Source: Verrucomicrobiales bacterium
GTDB taxonomy: Bacteria > Verrucomicrobiota > Verrucomicrobiia > Limisphaerales > J093
Reading direction: 5' to 3'
Assembly: GCA_024233215.1 (NCBI GenBank)
Contig: JACKPW010000012.1
Coordinates: 1 to 64,000 of the forward strand
Length of the DNA stretch: 64,000 bases
Below, one piece after another: positions 1-7,763 of the stretch. The notes below the pieces were generated by a model. The model had not been told where the DNA came from. It was given only the letters and a program-made list of their open reading frames with translations, and searched no databases. Made by a program: the position numbers and the translations under genes. Numbering within the stretch: the stretch's first letter is position 1; the number at the start of each line of letters is the position of its first letter.

Positions 1-504
1 GATCCACCTCGTCCGTCCTCCGCGGACGTAGTCGTATCGCCGGTTGTCACGCTTCATCCGGAAGCACTCCGCGACGAGCAGCCGAAACGAGGACGAGTAG
101 ATCGCAAGGGTTCTGGGTGCGATGTCCGCAGCAGCAGCAACAGCTGGCAGGAACTCTCCAATCGTGGGCACCTGGTCTTCCTTGGACTCGGCCTTGTCGG
201 GAGCGAACTCGGCGAGGGCAACATCCCACCCAGCGGACTTCACGCGCTGGTAGAGGCGAACGGCACGCCGCGCCGCTTCCTCCCGGTTGTTGGTGGCCAG
301 GTTCAACTGCTCGCGCCGGCCGCCGTGCTGGATCTTGGCCCACCATTCCGCCACCTGCAGCCGCTTGCCCTGCCGGGTGTAGGTCGGTCGGAAGACCCGG
401 TCGCGCCAGTATCCCGCGGTGAATTTCGACAGTGTCGTCGGAGCCTGCTTGGACACTTCTTGGACACTTTCTGAGTTTCGGCGGGTTGTCTTGCGTTTCG
501 TCAT
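1..504 (-). CDS. Tyrosine recombinase (phage-type integrase), N-terminal part; runs off the left edge
   Basis: An open frame starts with ATG at 504 and stays open to base 1 (168 codons), so the 3' end lies outside the window. The N-terminal third is basic and resembles an integrase arm-binding region (GYWRDRVFRPTYTR, then a stretch about residues treated in rows: NREEAARRAVRLYQRV). Residues about 112-150 look like the start of a core-binding SAM-like domain (VPTIGEFLPAVAAAADIAPR). The catalytic R-H-R-Y domain would be beyond the edge and cannot be checked. The gene begins about 90 bases from a truncated tRNA-Arg end, the usual position of an integrase beside its attachment site. The alternative is another DNA-binding protein with a similar N-terminus. 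Family call is fairly sure; activity is unknown. Confidence 0.75.
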   Translation of the reverse strand, partial: MTKRKTTRRNSESVQEVSKQAPTTLSKFTAGYWRDRVFRPTYTRQGKRLQVAEWWAKIQHGGRREQLNLATNNREEAARRAVRLYQRVKSAGWDVALAEFAPDKAESKEDQVPTIGEFLPAVAAAADIAPRTLAIYSSSFRLLVAECFRMKRDNRRYDYVRGGRTRWI

Positions 505-594
505 GCTGCAAAGGCATAGCCTCATATCCGTTTCCTGTCAACGCGTTACGCCAACTCAAGACAACAGTTCGCAACCAGAAAAACCCTCCAATGA

Positions 595-644
595 TCTGCC
601 TTCTAAGCAGAGGGTCCTGCGTTCGAGTCGCAGCGGGCGTGCCA
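595..644 (+). other. 3' half of a tRNA-Arg(TCT) gene: probable attachment site (right end of an integrated element)
   Basis: Bases 595-611 form an anticodon stem (TCTGC/GCAGA) with loop CTTCTAA, anticodon TCT. Bases 617-633 form a perfect T arm (CTGCG, loop TTCGAGT, CGCAG). Bases 634-640 are the 3' acceptor strand, followed by G and CCA at 642-644. No D arm and no matching 5' acceptor strand lie upstream, so this is not a functional tRNA gene. Integrases that target tRNA genes leave exactly this 3' fragment at one junction. With the integrase on its left, the element should extend leftward, and the intact tRNA-Arg should lie at its other end. Confidence 0.8.
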
Positions 645-747
645 TTTTCGTTGCTGACAGATTCGCCCAGACCCTGGCCCCAGCCGTCACCACAAAGTTT
701 TCGCTCCGGGCGGCTGTCCCCGAGCGCTGCGGGCATCCCCCCGGGCT

Positions 748-777
748 TTGCGCCGGCCGGTTCCCACGGCATAGTGT
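748..777 (+). promoter_or_regulatory. Candidate promoter of the dihydropteroate synthase-like gene
   Basis: TTGCGC (748-753) and TAGTGT (772-777) are separated by 18 bases. The -10 box ends only 4 bases before the ATG at 782 and no Shine-Dalgarno is present, so a transcript from here would be leaderless. Pattern match only. Confidence 0.35.
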
Positions 778-781
778 CCCC

Positions 782-1669
782 ATGTTATCGCTCAGGCATC
801 TGGCGGAGTTGGTGGAGGCTCATCGGGAGGAAATCGACCGGCCCGTGCGGTCGTTTGCTGTCGGTGGGCAGGAGCCTCTGCCGGAAAACCGACCTGCCCT
901 GATGGGGGTCGTGAATCTCTCGCCGGATTCGTGGTATCGCGAGAGCGTCTGTCTGTCGGCGCAAGTGGCGATTCAGCGGGGCCGGGTGCTGCACGCCCAG
1001 GGGGCGGCGGTCATCGACATTGGCGCGGAGTCCACGCTCGCCCACGCCGCACGCGCAGACGGGAGCCTGCAGAACAGCCGGTTGCTGCCGGTGGTCCAGG
1101 CATTGCATCAGGCGGGGGTGCCGGTGTCGGTCGAGACTTACCAACCTGCCGTCGCCCGGGCCTGTTTGCAGGCGGGGGCCTCGGTCCTGAACCTGACTGG
1201 CTACAGCGAGGCCGACCTCCTGTTCCAGTTGGCGGCGGAGCACGACGCCGCGGTGATCCTGTGTCATGTGCAGGGCGACAACGTGCGGGAGGTGGGAGAT
1301 TTCCGGAGCGGTGGAGATGCGGTGGGCATGATGTACGACTATTTCGCCCCGTTGGTGGAACAGGCTCAACGGGCGGGCGCGGAGAAGTTGTTCCTGGATC
1401 CGGGGCTGGGCTTCTACTACCGAAACCTTCAGGACAGCTCGGTGCGGGTGCGGCATCAGATGGAGGTGTTCCTGAACACGTTTCGCCTGCGTCGCCTGGG
1501 TTTCCCGATCTGCCATGCGTTGCCGCACGCCTTCGAGTTCTTCGGCGAGGAGGTGCGTTGTGCGGAACCGTTCTTCGCCGTGCTGGCGGCCCTGGGTCAG
1601 ACCAGTCTGTTCCGCACGCACGAAGTGGCCCGGACGAAGGCGGTGTTGGAAACGTTGGGCTGCTGGTAG
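782..1669 (+). CDS. Divergent dihydropteroate synthase-like (pterin-binding fold) protein
   Basis: A 295-residue protein with the layout of dihydropteroate synthase, which joins a pterin pyrophosphate to p-aminobenzoate in folate synthesis. The N-terminal block ALMGVVNLSPDSWYRES matches the family's 'MGIxNxTPDSF' strand, and IDIGAEST matches the second signature 'DIGGEST'. A late DPGLGF matches the 'DPGIGF' region, and RTHEVA near the end resembles the final R-x-H-D-V motif. It differs from typical FolP: the lysine-containing segment after DPGxGF is replaced by YYRNLQDSS, and the usual 'GxSRK' stretch reads ICHALPHAF. It may therefore use another pterin or a different acceptor. The ATG at 782 was chosen because the long upstream in-frame stretch crosses the tRNA fragment. 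Fold is likely; true FolP activity is uncertain. Confidence 0.7.
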   Translation: MLSLRHLAELVEAHREEIDRPVRSFAVGGQEPLPENRPALMGVVNLSPDSWYRESVCLSAQVAIQRGRVLHAQGAAVIDIGAESTLAHAARADGSLQNSRLLPVVQALHQAGVPVSVETYQPAVARACLQAGASVLNLTGYSEADLLFQLAAEHDAAVILCHVQGDNVREVGDFRSGGDAVGMMYDYFAPLVEQAQRAGAEKLFLDPGLGFYYRNLQDSSVRVRHQMEVFLNTFRLRRLGFPICHALPHAFEFFGEEVRCAEPFFAVLAALGQTSLFRTHEVARTKAVLETLGCW

Positions 1670-1738
1670 GAAAGGGGACCGGCAACGAATCTCCCTGCCC
1701 CCCGCTCCATCCCGACCGCGATCGCGACCTCGACCCTC

Positions 1739-1906
1739 AACTTGAACTTGAACTTGAACTTAAACTCCGACTTGAACTTAAACCCAAACCCAAGCGTTCA
1801 ACCCTACCGTCAGCTCTTCTCCGGCTCCTCATGCCGCTTGCCGGGTTGAGAGGGGCTCTGAGTCTAAGTTGAGGTTCGAGTTTAAGTTCAAGTTCAAGTT
1901 CAAGTT
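1739..1906. repeat. 29-bp perfect inverted repeat built from TTGAAC hexamers
   Basis: The left arm 1739-1767 is a run of AACTTG/TTGAAC hexamers, and the right arm 1878-1906 is its exact reverse complement over 29 bases. The spacer is 110 bases. A further partial copy (CTTGAACTTAAAC) lies at 1771-1783. The structure sits between two convergent genes and its right arm touches the stop codon of the DUF420 gene, so it may act as a bidirectional terminator or be a slippage-expanded repeat. Confidence 0.75.
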
Positions 1907-2385
1907 TAGTTTAGGAGGGGGGGATGCAGGGACAACTGGGCGGTTTGGGTGGGAGCGGCCGGGGTTTGGGGGAAGATCTGGTAGAGCAGCAGATAGATCA
2001 CGACGCCGGTGATCGAAACGTAGAGCCAGATGGGCCAGGTCCAGCGGGCCAGACGTTTGTGGGCGGTCCGACGGTTGCGGAGTGCGAGCGTCACCGTGAT
2101 CAGCACCAGCGGCAGGATGACCATCGCCAGCACGGTGTGCGTGAGGAGGATGGTGAGGTAGATCGGGCGGAACCAGGCAGGGTCGGCGAACACGGTGCGT
2201 CCTGCGTGGGCATGGTAGTAGAGGTAACCGGCCAGGAAGAGCGCCGAGGTCAAGAGGGCACCGAGCATGCAGGCGCGGTGCTGTGCTTCGCGGCCGCGGC
2301 GAATGAAGCGGTACCCGGCCAGCAACAGCAGCGTGCTGGTGGTGTTGAGGGCGGCGTTGACGGCCGGCAAATCGGTGATGCTCAT
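1906..2385 (-). CDS. DUF420 membrane protein (cytochrome oxidase assembly, CtaM-like)
   Basis: A 159-residue protein with about four hydrophobic segments. The opening DLPAVNAALNTTS, then RRGREAQHRACM and a later PIYLTILLTHTVLA, are characteristic of DUF420 proteins, whose Gram-positive relative CtaM is needed to assemble heme-copper oxidases. It is the last gene of the cytochrome oxidase operon, and its ATG overlaps the stop of the SCO gene (ATGA). That placement supports a role in oxidase maturation, probably in the cytoplasmic membrane. The last codons run into the TTGAAC inverted repeat, so the C-terminal tail is probably poorly conserved. Confidence 0.8.
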   Translation of the reverse strand: MSITDLPAVNAALNTTSTLLLLAGYRFIRRGREAQHRACMLGALLTSALFLAGYLYYHAHAGRTVFADPAWFRPIYLTILLTHTVLAMVILPLVLITVTLALRNRRTAHKRLARWTWPIWLYVSITGVVIYLLLYQIFPQTPAAPTQTAQLSLHPPLLN

Positions 2386-3041
2386 GGGGCGACCGGGACA
2401 CCCGGCGGCGAATCTGGAAGTTCCTGTTCGAGCCGGAGGATGGCTGGCAGCAGCTGGTTCAGCACCACCTCTTCATCCTCGCCATCGAAATAGCCGCGCA
2501 CGCGACCGGCCTGGTCCACCAGCACAAGCTTGGTGCTGTGGATGAACAGCTCGGAGGGTTTGGCGGATTCGGGATCTGGGTTCTCGGCGACGGCGAGGTG
2601 AAGCTGTTCCGTGGCCGCCCGGTAAATCGCGGCTTGCGGCCCGGTCAGAAAGCTCCAGCGATTGGTGTCAGCCCCGAACCTCTCGGCGTAGCGTTCCAGG
2701 ATGGGGGGTTGGTCGTACGCGGCATCGGCCGTCAGCGAGACCAACCGCACGGCATTGCCCGCGGGCAGTTGGTCCTGGAGCCGTTTCAGGTTGGTGGCCA
2801 GGCGTACACACGGCCCGGGACATCGGGAGAAGAACACGTCGGCCACCCAGACATGGCCTTCGAGGGAGCGGCTGTCGAACGGGGTCCCGAACTGGTTGGT
2901 GAGCACGAAGCCGGACACGCTGCCCAGCACGGGCAAAGGGCCGGCGTCCTCGGTCTCGTGATGGGAGGGCATGAAGGTCAGGAGCACCAGCCAAACGGCG
3001 ATGATGGCCAGGAGAACGAGCCTGAGGTGTGTCTTGTGCAC
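2382..3041 (-). CDS. SCO1/SenC family copper chaperone for cytochrome c oxidase
   Basis: A 219-residue membrane-anchored thioredoxin-fold protein. Residues 7-24 are an N-terminal membrane anchor. The copper site is visible as CPGPC (Cys74, Cys78) and a His at about 168 in LFIHSTK, the C-x3-C...H set of SCO proteins, which load the CuA centre of subunit II or act as thiol reductants. The start codon is GTG, with no strong ribosome site. A hairpin with a T-run on this strand separates it from coxB upstream, so its expression may be partly uncoupled from the core subunits. Confidence 0.9.
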   Translation of the reverse strand: MHKTHLRLVLLAIIAVWLVLLTFMPSHHETEDAGPLPVLGSVSGFVLTNQFGTPFDSRSLEGHVWVADVFFSRCPGPCVRLATNLKRLQDQLPAGNAVRLVSLTADAAYDQPPILERYAERFGADTNRWSFLTGPQAAIYRAATEQLHLAVAENPDPESAKPSELFIHSTKLVLVDQAGRVRGYFDGEDEEVVLNQLLPAILRLEQELPDSPPGVPVAP

Positions 3042-3121
3042 GGCGTCAACGTCCGGAGGAATGGCGGGGGAAGGAAACCAACCCGGCCATCACCGGCCCC
3101 TCAACCTAACCGTTTCCCGGG

Positions 3122-3153
3122 GAAAATCCACCCCGGCCGAAACCGGGGTGGAT
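3122..3153 (-). terminator. Intrinsic terminator or attenuator between coxB and the SCO gene
   Basis: ATCCACCCCGG (3126-3136) pairs perfectly with CCGGGGTGGAT (3143-3153) around a six-base loop. On the minus strand the stem is followed at once by TTTTC. It sits in the 131-base gap between coxB (upstream on this strand) and the SCO gene. It could set the subunit-to-chaperone ratio. Confidence 0.65.
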
Positions 3154-3172
3154 CACCACACACCACCTGTGC

Positions 3173-3952
3173 CTACTCGTACCCACCGGCAGCGGCGGGC
3201 CGAGGAGATTGTTTCGCGAGCCACTCGCGGTAGTCCGGTTCCGACAACACCCGCAGGATCCCGCGCATGCTGAAGTGGCCGTTGCCGCAGAGTTGCGCGC
3301 AGGTGATCTGGTAGCTGCCCACCTTGGTGGGGGTGAACCAGATCGGAATGCTCAACCCGGGAATGGCATCCTGTGTCACGCGCATCTGCTTGACCGAAAA
3401 GCTGTGGATGACGTCGAGCGAACTGATGTGCGCGATCACCGGCTTGTTGACCGGCACCACGATCTCGCTCGTCTCCAGCGTGATGTCATCGGCGCCGTTG
3501 GCATCCTCCGGATCGAGGCCGAACGGGTTCGAGGCGGAGATGAGTTTCGGATCTCCCAAACCAAAGACACCGTCCTCGCCGGGGTAACGAGCGATCCAGT
3601 TGAACTGCCGACCGATCACGCGGATCACGGTGGCCTCCTTTTCATCCGGGAAATTGTCCAGCGAGGCACCTCGCGCCCACAACGGAATGGCAAAGCCCAG
3701 CAGCAGCACGGCTTCGATCAGCGCCACGGCGCCCTCCAGATAGGTGGAGGTGTGACTCTTTACGCCGACCGGGTCGGCCTTCGGATTCCGCCGCTCCCGA
3801 AACCGCCAGACCGTGTAGAGGAAGAAGACGGACCAGCCCACGAACAACACGAACATGAGCAGATGGACATAGAACAGCAACCGATCCAGATCGCCCCCGT
3901 GTTCGGAGGCCAACGGTTGCAGGTGGAGCAGCTTGACGATGAAGTCTTCCAT
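3173..3952 (-). CDS. coxB: Cytochrome c oxidase subunit II (CuA domain)
   Basis: A 259-residue protein with two N-terminal membrane helices (about 26-48 and 72-93) and a periplasmic cupredoxin domain. The CuA ligands are all present: His183 (DVIHSF), then Cys218, Cys222, His226 and Met229 in CAQLCGNGHFSM. It receives electrons from cytochrome c. There is no C-terminal cytochrome c domain, so the enzyme is aa3-type rather than caa3-type. The ATG at 3952 was preferred to the preceding GTG because its first base overlaps the upstream stop codon (TGATG), a sign of translational coupling. Confidence 0.95.
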   Translation of the reverse strand: MEDFIVKLLHLQPLASEHGGDLDRLLFYVHLLMFVLFVGWSVFFLYTVWRFRERRNPKADPVGVKSHTSTYLEGAVALIEAVLLLGFAIPLWARGASLDNFPDEKEATVIRVIGRQFNWIARYPGEDGVFGLGDPKLISASNPFGLDPEDANGADDITLETSEIVVPVNKPVIAHISSLDVIHSFSVKQMRVTQDAIPGLSIPIWFTPTKVGSYQITCAQLCGNGHFSMRGILRVLSEPDYREWLAKQSPRPAAAGGYE

Positions 3953-4230
3953 CACGAATCGGCAGCAACGGAATCATCCGGCGGGGTCGATTGGTGCTGG
4001 ACCATGGCCGACCGCCGGCCCAGGAACACGAAGAAGGCGGTGAAGGCCGCCAGCACCCCCACGATCACGCCCAGCAGGGTGAGGATTCCCATGTTCATCC
4101 CCTCCGCCAGCGGGGAATCCGAACGTCCGAAACAGACTGCGCAGGCCGTCACTCTCGGGGAGATCAGCATGCCGGGAACCAGCACGAACACGGCGCGAAG
4201 CAGGGAGTTTCCGGAAGCGGTGCGTTTCAT
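3952..4230 (-). CDS. Small membrane protein of the cox operon, unknown function
   Basis: A 92-residue protein. Residues 1-23 look like a signal or anchor segment, followed by CAVCFGRSDSPLAEGMN, with a CxxC pair at the expected outer face. A second hydrophobic segment follows (about 45-70), then a polar tail. No named family is assigned here; similar short 'CxxCFG' proteins have been seen next to oxidase genes in related bacteria (memory, not checked). The CxxC beside coxB and SCO genes hints at a copper or heme handling role, which is inference. ATG at 4230 was chosen because it gives the signal segment MKRTASGNSLLRAVF; an upstream GTG at 4263 would overlap the next gene. Confidence 0.7.
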   Translation of the reverse strand: MKRTASGNSLLRAVFVLVPGMLISPRVTACAVCFGRSDSPLAEGMNMGILTLLGVIVGVLAAFTAFFVFLGRRSAMVQHQSTPPDDSVAADS

Positions 4231-4259
4231 GTCGGCGGGTCCTCTCAGTCTGGTAGAGA

Positions 4260-4466
4260 TCACAGGTAACTGACGTTCTTGAGTTTCTTCAGCACAGCCC
4301 GGAGGTAGAACCCCAATCCCACCGCCGCCACCAGCGAGGCGCTTCCCATCACCAGGTCAACCGTGGCCCCGCCGTCGCGGTAGGTCGCCAATTCCCACAC
4401 TCCGAACCCCAGCGCCAGGAGGATCGACACGACGATGAAGAGCAGATGAAAGGCCTTGAGTGACAT
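4260..4466 (-). CDS. Small two-helix membrane protein of the cox operon
   Basis: A 68-residue protein with two hydrophobic segments (about 6-26 and 37-58) joined by a short polar loop, and a basic tail (LRAVLKKLKNVSYL). It lies between the subunit IV gene (2-base gap) and the CxxC small membrane protein, in the same direction, so it is almost certainly co-transcribed with the oxidase. No recognised family. It may be a small accessory subunit or assembly factor. Its size and hydrophobic profile support a real gene, but the function is open. Confidence 0.7.
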   Translation of the reverse strand: MSLKAFHLLFIVVSILLALGFGVWELATYRDGGATVDLVMGSASLVAAVGLGFYLRAVLKKLKNVSYL

Positions 4467-4468
4467 GG

Positions 4469-4780
4469 TCAGGGGCGGGACATGAGCTGGTCGGCATCCG
4501 AGAACACGATCAAGAGCACCAACCCCAGAAAGAAGAACCCGGTGGCGGCGACCAGTCCGTAGATCATGCGTTTCTCCGAGATCAGGTGCATGAAATAGGC
4601 CGCCACCAGGAATGCCTTGCAGCTCGCGATGAACAGCGCCACGGCGATGTTGAGCGCGTGGCTGCCAAAGGGAATGTAGGAGGCGATGACCGTGATCACC
4701 GTCCCCAGCAGGAGCGCGAGAAAGACGTAGATGTACTTTCGGGTCGCCTGCTTGATGTCGTGGGCGTGCTCGTGTGACAT
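4469..4780 (-). CDS. Cytochrome c oxidase subunit IV (prokaryotic type)
   Basis: A 103-residue protein with three hydrophobic segments (about 15-36, 43-62 and 72-94) after a His-rich start (MSHEHAHD). Size, three-helix layout and the stretch CKAFLVAAYFMHL match the prokaryotic cytochrome oxidase subunit IV family. It follows coxC after four bases. It is a small structural subunit without redox cofactors, probably stabilising the core complex in the inner membrane. Confidence 0.85.
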   Translation of the reverse strand: MSHEHAHDIKQATRKYIYVFLALLLGTVITVIASYIPFGSHALNIAVALFIASCKAFLVAAYFMHLISEKRMIYGLVAATGFFFLGLVLLIVFSDADQLMSRP

Positions 4781-4784
4781 GGCG

Positions 4785-5615
4785 TCAAAGGAGGTAAAGG
4801 ACCGGGAACAGGAAGATCCAGACGAGGTCCACGAAATGCCAGAAGAGGCCGGTCACCTCGACCCGGTTGGTCAGTCGTTCCGGATCGGTCCGCCACATGG
4901 CGGGGCCGGTGATCCAGAACCACGCCAGCACGGCGGCGCCCCCCAGCACGTGCAACGCGTGGAGGCCGGTCAGCGTGAAGTAAATGGCCAGGTAGGTGTG
5001 GTGCCAGGGACCGAAGCTCTCGAGCTTGTGGATGTCCTTCGTGGCAATGGTCACGGCCTCGTGCTCGCCGGCGTGAATCGTGGCGCCTTCACCGGGATGA
5101 CCGTGACCGGCCGCGTCCGGGTGGAACACGATCGATTCAATCGGATGATCCGGGTTTTGCAGGGTCTTGAGCGACCAGTTCCACGGGCTGCCCTCGATGT
5201 GTCCGGTGGCCTCGATGACCTGGCCGTTGTGGGTGTACTCGACCGCGTAGTGCACGAACTTGCTGCGGTACTCGAAGCTCTTGATGATCGCGAAGGTGAG
5301 CGCAAGCACGACGGTCAAACCCATGTACAGGCGGAACTTGTTGAACTCTTTGAGTTTCAAAGCCGCCCAGGCGAGCACGACCGTGATGCTGGAGGTGATG
5401 AGGACGGTGGTGTTCAGCGTGCCGATGGGCACGTTCAACATGTGAACGGGCCAGGCGTCGGAACCGACCCGCAACATGATGTAGGAGGAGAACAACGCCC
5501 CGAACAACATGACCTCCGAGGCCAGGAACAGCCAGATGCCGACCTTGCCGTTGTACAGGCCGGTGTCCGGTCGCGGCTCAACCGAATACGGAATTTCCAT
5601 GGCGGCGCTGCTCAT
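4785..5615 (-). CDS. coxC: Cytochrome c oxidase subunit III
   Basis: A 276-residue membrane protein of the heme-copper oxidase subunit III family. It opens with KVGIWLFLASEVMLFG, carries a long polar insert at about 125-190 and ends with GLFWHFVDLVWIFLFPVLYLL, the family's last-helix signature. The HTYLAIYFTLTGLHALHV segment is also diagnostic. Subunit III binds lipid and protects the proton-pumping core. Six bases separate it from coxA. The insert between helices is long for the family and rich in His, Glu and Gly, and is probably an extramembrane loop. Confidence 0.95.
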   Translation of the reverse strand: MSSAAMEIPYSVEPRPDTGLYNGKVGIWLFLASEVMLFGALFSSYIMLRVGSDAWPVHMLNVPIGTLNTTVLITSSITVVLAWAALKLKEFNKFRLYMGLTVVLALTFAIIKSFEYRSKFVHYAVEYTHNGQVIEATGHIEGSPWNWSLKTLQNPDHPIESIVFHPDAAGHGHPGEGATIHAGEHEAVTIATKDIHKLESFGPWHHTYLAIYFTLTGLHALHVLGGAAVLAWFWITGPAMWRTDPERLTNRVEVTGLFWHFVDLVWIFLFPVLYLL

Positions 5616-5621
5616 AGGGCT

Positions 5622-7439
5622 TCAGGCGGGTTCGTTCTGGGGGGTGAAACCGTTGGGCGCCGGCGACTGGCTGTATTCATAAGGGCCGCGGTGGGCGGTT
5701 GGCGGGGAGGCAAAATTGCCGTGAGGCGGCGGCGTGGGGGTGGCCCATTCCAGCGTGGTGGCTTCCCATGGGTTGTCCGACTCCACCTTCCGCCCCTTCC
5801 AGATGCTCCAGAAGAGATTGATGATGAACGGCACCTGCGCCCAGCCCAGCAGCCAGGCGGCGTGGGAAATCGAGACGTTCAGCTTGAGCGCAAACTGGCT
5901 CAGACCCTCGATGCCTCCCGCCGCGGCGTAGGTGGCTCCTCCATCATACATGCGCCGGTGCATGCCCTCCAACCCCTGCAGGAACATCGGCGCAAAGACC
6001 AGGTTCATGAACACGAACGAAAGGGCGAAATGTACCTTGCCCCAGAACTCGCTCATGTGGCGGCCGGTGATCTTCGGGAACCAGTAATAGATGCCGGCGA
6101 AGATCGCGAAGATCGTCCCCGGGGCCACCACGTAATGGAAGTGGCCGATGACGTAGTAGGTGTCGTGGAGTTGAATGTCCGTGGCGTTGAAGCCCAGGGG
6201 CAACCCCGTCAATCCGCCAATGCCAAACATCGGCAGGAACGCCAGCGCAAAGAGCATCGGAGTGGTGAAGCGAATCGATCCGCCCCACAACGAGATGAAC
6301 AGCGTTGTCACGATGATCACCGACGGGATCGAGATCATCATCGTGGTGGTCTGGAAGAACGTGCTGATCTTCGTCCCCATCCCGGTCAGATACATGTGAT
6401 GCGCCCAGACGATGAACGAGAGGAACCCGATGGCCATCGCCGAGTAGACCAGCGATTTGTAACCGAACAACGGCTTGCGCGTGTTGTTCGCGATCACCTC
6501 GGCCACAATGCCCATCGCCGGCAGGATCAGCACGTACACCTCCGGATGCGCGAGGAACCAGAACAAATGCTGCCACAACAATGGACTTCCGCCGCCGCTT
6601 ACCGCCAGCGGGTTGCCCGAAACCACCAGTCCGGTGGGCAGGAAGAAGCTCGTGTCGAACAGGTTGTCCATCAGCTGCATCAATCCAGCCGCCTCGAGCG
6701 GAGGAAATGCCAGGAGCAGCAGAAAGGCGGTCACCAACTGAGCCCACACGAAGAAGGGCATCCGCATCCACGTCATGCCCGGCGCCCGAAGCTGGATGAT
6801 CGTGGCGATGAAGTTTACCGAACCCAGCAGCGAGGAGGTGATCAACAGCACCATGCCGATCAACCAGAGCGTCTGGCCATCCACCCGGTGCCCCATGTCC
6901 GCAATCGTCGCGAGCGGGCTGTACGAGGTCCACCCCGACTTGGCCGCGCCCCCCGGGATGAAGAAGCTGACCAGCATGATCACGCCGCCCATGAAGTAGA
7001 CCCAGTAGCTCGCCATGTTCAGGCGCGGGAATGCCATGTCGGGAGCGCCGATCTGCAGCGGGACCACGTAATTGCCAAACGCGCCAAACGCCAGCGGGAC
7101 GATGGCCAGAAAGACCATGATCGTCCCGTGCATCGCCCCGAACGAGTTGTAGAGGTCCGGCGACATGATCCCCTTGAACGCCATGCCCTGACCCAACACC
7201 TTCTCCAGCACCGGCCCCAGCAACGGAATCGGCTCGCCCGGATACGCCAACTGCCAGCGCATCAATGTCATGAGCAGGAATCCCAGCAGCAGGAAGGTCA
7301 GGGAGGTGAGTCCGTACTGGATTCCGATGACCTTGTGATCGGTCGAGAAGATGTACTTCCGCCAAAAGCCGGAATCGTGATGGGCGTCATTCCCCTCCGA
7401 TCCAGTCGCGGAAGCCACGGTTGCAGCCGCGTGACTCAT
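5622..7439 (-). CDS. coxA: Cytochrome c oxidase subunit I
   Basis: A 605-residue protein and the catalytic subunit: it reduces O2 to water and pumps protons. Heme and copper ligands are visible: His in MHGTIMVFLA (heme a), HPEVYVLILP with the CuB His and the cross-linked Tyr, the His-His pair in WAHHMYLTGMG, and GHFHYVVAPG with the heme a3 and heme a histidines. About twelve hydrophobic helices are present. The start at 7439 (MSHAAATVAS) was chosen because it leaves a short polar tail before FWRKYIFSTDHK. The open frame runs on for 371 codons upstream, but across the divergent pseudopilin gene. It is the first gene of the oxidase operon. Confidence 0.95.
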   Translation of the reverse strand: MSHAAATVASATGSEGNDAHHDSGFWRKYIFSTDHKVIGIQYGLTSLTFLLLGFLLMTLMRWQLAYPGEPIPLLGPVLEKVLGQGMAFKGIMSPDLYNSFGAMHGTIMVFLAIVPLAFGAFGNYVVPLQIGAPDMAFPRLNMASYWVYFMGGVIMLVSFFIPGGAAKSGWTSYSPLATIADMGHRVDGQTLWLIGMVLLITSSLLGSVNFIATIIQLRAPGMTWMRMPFFVWAQLVTAFLLLLAFPPLEAAGLMQLMDNLFDTSFFLPTGLVVSGNPLAVSGGGSPLLWQHLFWFLAHPEVYVLILPAMGIVAEVIANNTRKPLFGYKSLVYSAMAIGFLSFIVWAHHMYLTGMGTKISTFFQTTTMMISIPSVIIVTTLFISLWGGSIRFTTPMLFALAFLPMFGIGGLTGLPLGFNATDIQLHDTYYVIGHFHYVVAPGTIFAIFAGIYYWFPKITGRHMSEFWGKVHFALSFVFMNLVFAPMFLQGLEGMHRRMYDGGATYAAAGGIEGLSQFALKLNVSISHAAWLLGWAQVPFIINLFWSIWKGRKVESDNPWEATTLEWATPTPPPHGNFASPPTAHRGPYEYSQSPAPNGFTPQNEPA

Positions 7440-7763
7440 GAGCCCATCCCCGAACGGACGGTTTGCGATCGGCTTGCCCATCCGCCCCCTGGCAGGAGCA
7501 CCTGGCGGGCACGAGGCGCAGACCCGCCGCACCCGGGACAACCGATGAAACCATTTTTTGTTATCATCATCACAAGAATTGGTGACGACCTTAAGAGCGC
7601 TCTGCCGGCGTGTCAATGGCGAGAGTGCGCGGCGAACGGTGCGGCATGGGCCCCGTCGAAAGGGTGAAGGGGGGAGGAGGATCGAGCCCGACAGATCGAA
7701 CACTCGCGCTTGAGCCGGGCCGCCCGCAATCGTATTGTCGGGCATTCGGTCCGAAAACCCGAA
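7440..7763. promoter_or_regulatory. Divergent intergenic region between coxA and the pseudopilin gene
   Basis: No gene is seen in these 324 bases. An AT-rich patch at about 7550-7600 (TTTTTTGTTATCATCATCAC) stands out from GC-rich surroundings. It lies where the promoters of the oxidase operon (leftward) and the pseudopilin gene (rightward) should be. I could not assign convincing -35/-10 pairs. Confidence 0.35.

Noticed and set aside
595..644. Functional tRNA-Arg gene
   Set aside because: The 5' acceptor strand and D arm are absent, so it can only be a fragment.
419..781. N-terminal extension of the DHPS-like gene to 419
   Set aside because: It would cross the tRNA fragment and the attachment site and shows no family similarity.
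4731..7667. A 978-codon plus-strand open frame
   Set aside because: It is the antisense shadow of coxA and coxC, which have full motif support. Its product is a Gly/Arg/His-rich random-looking sequence.
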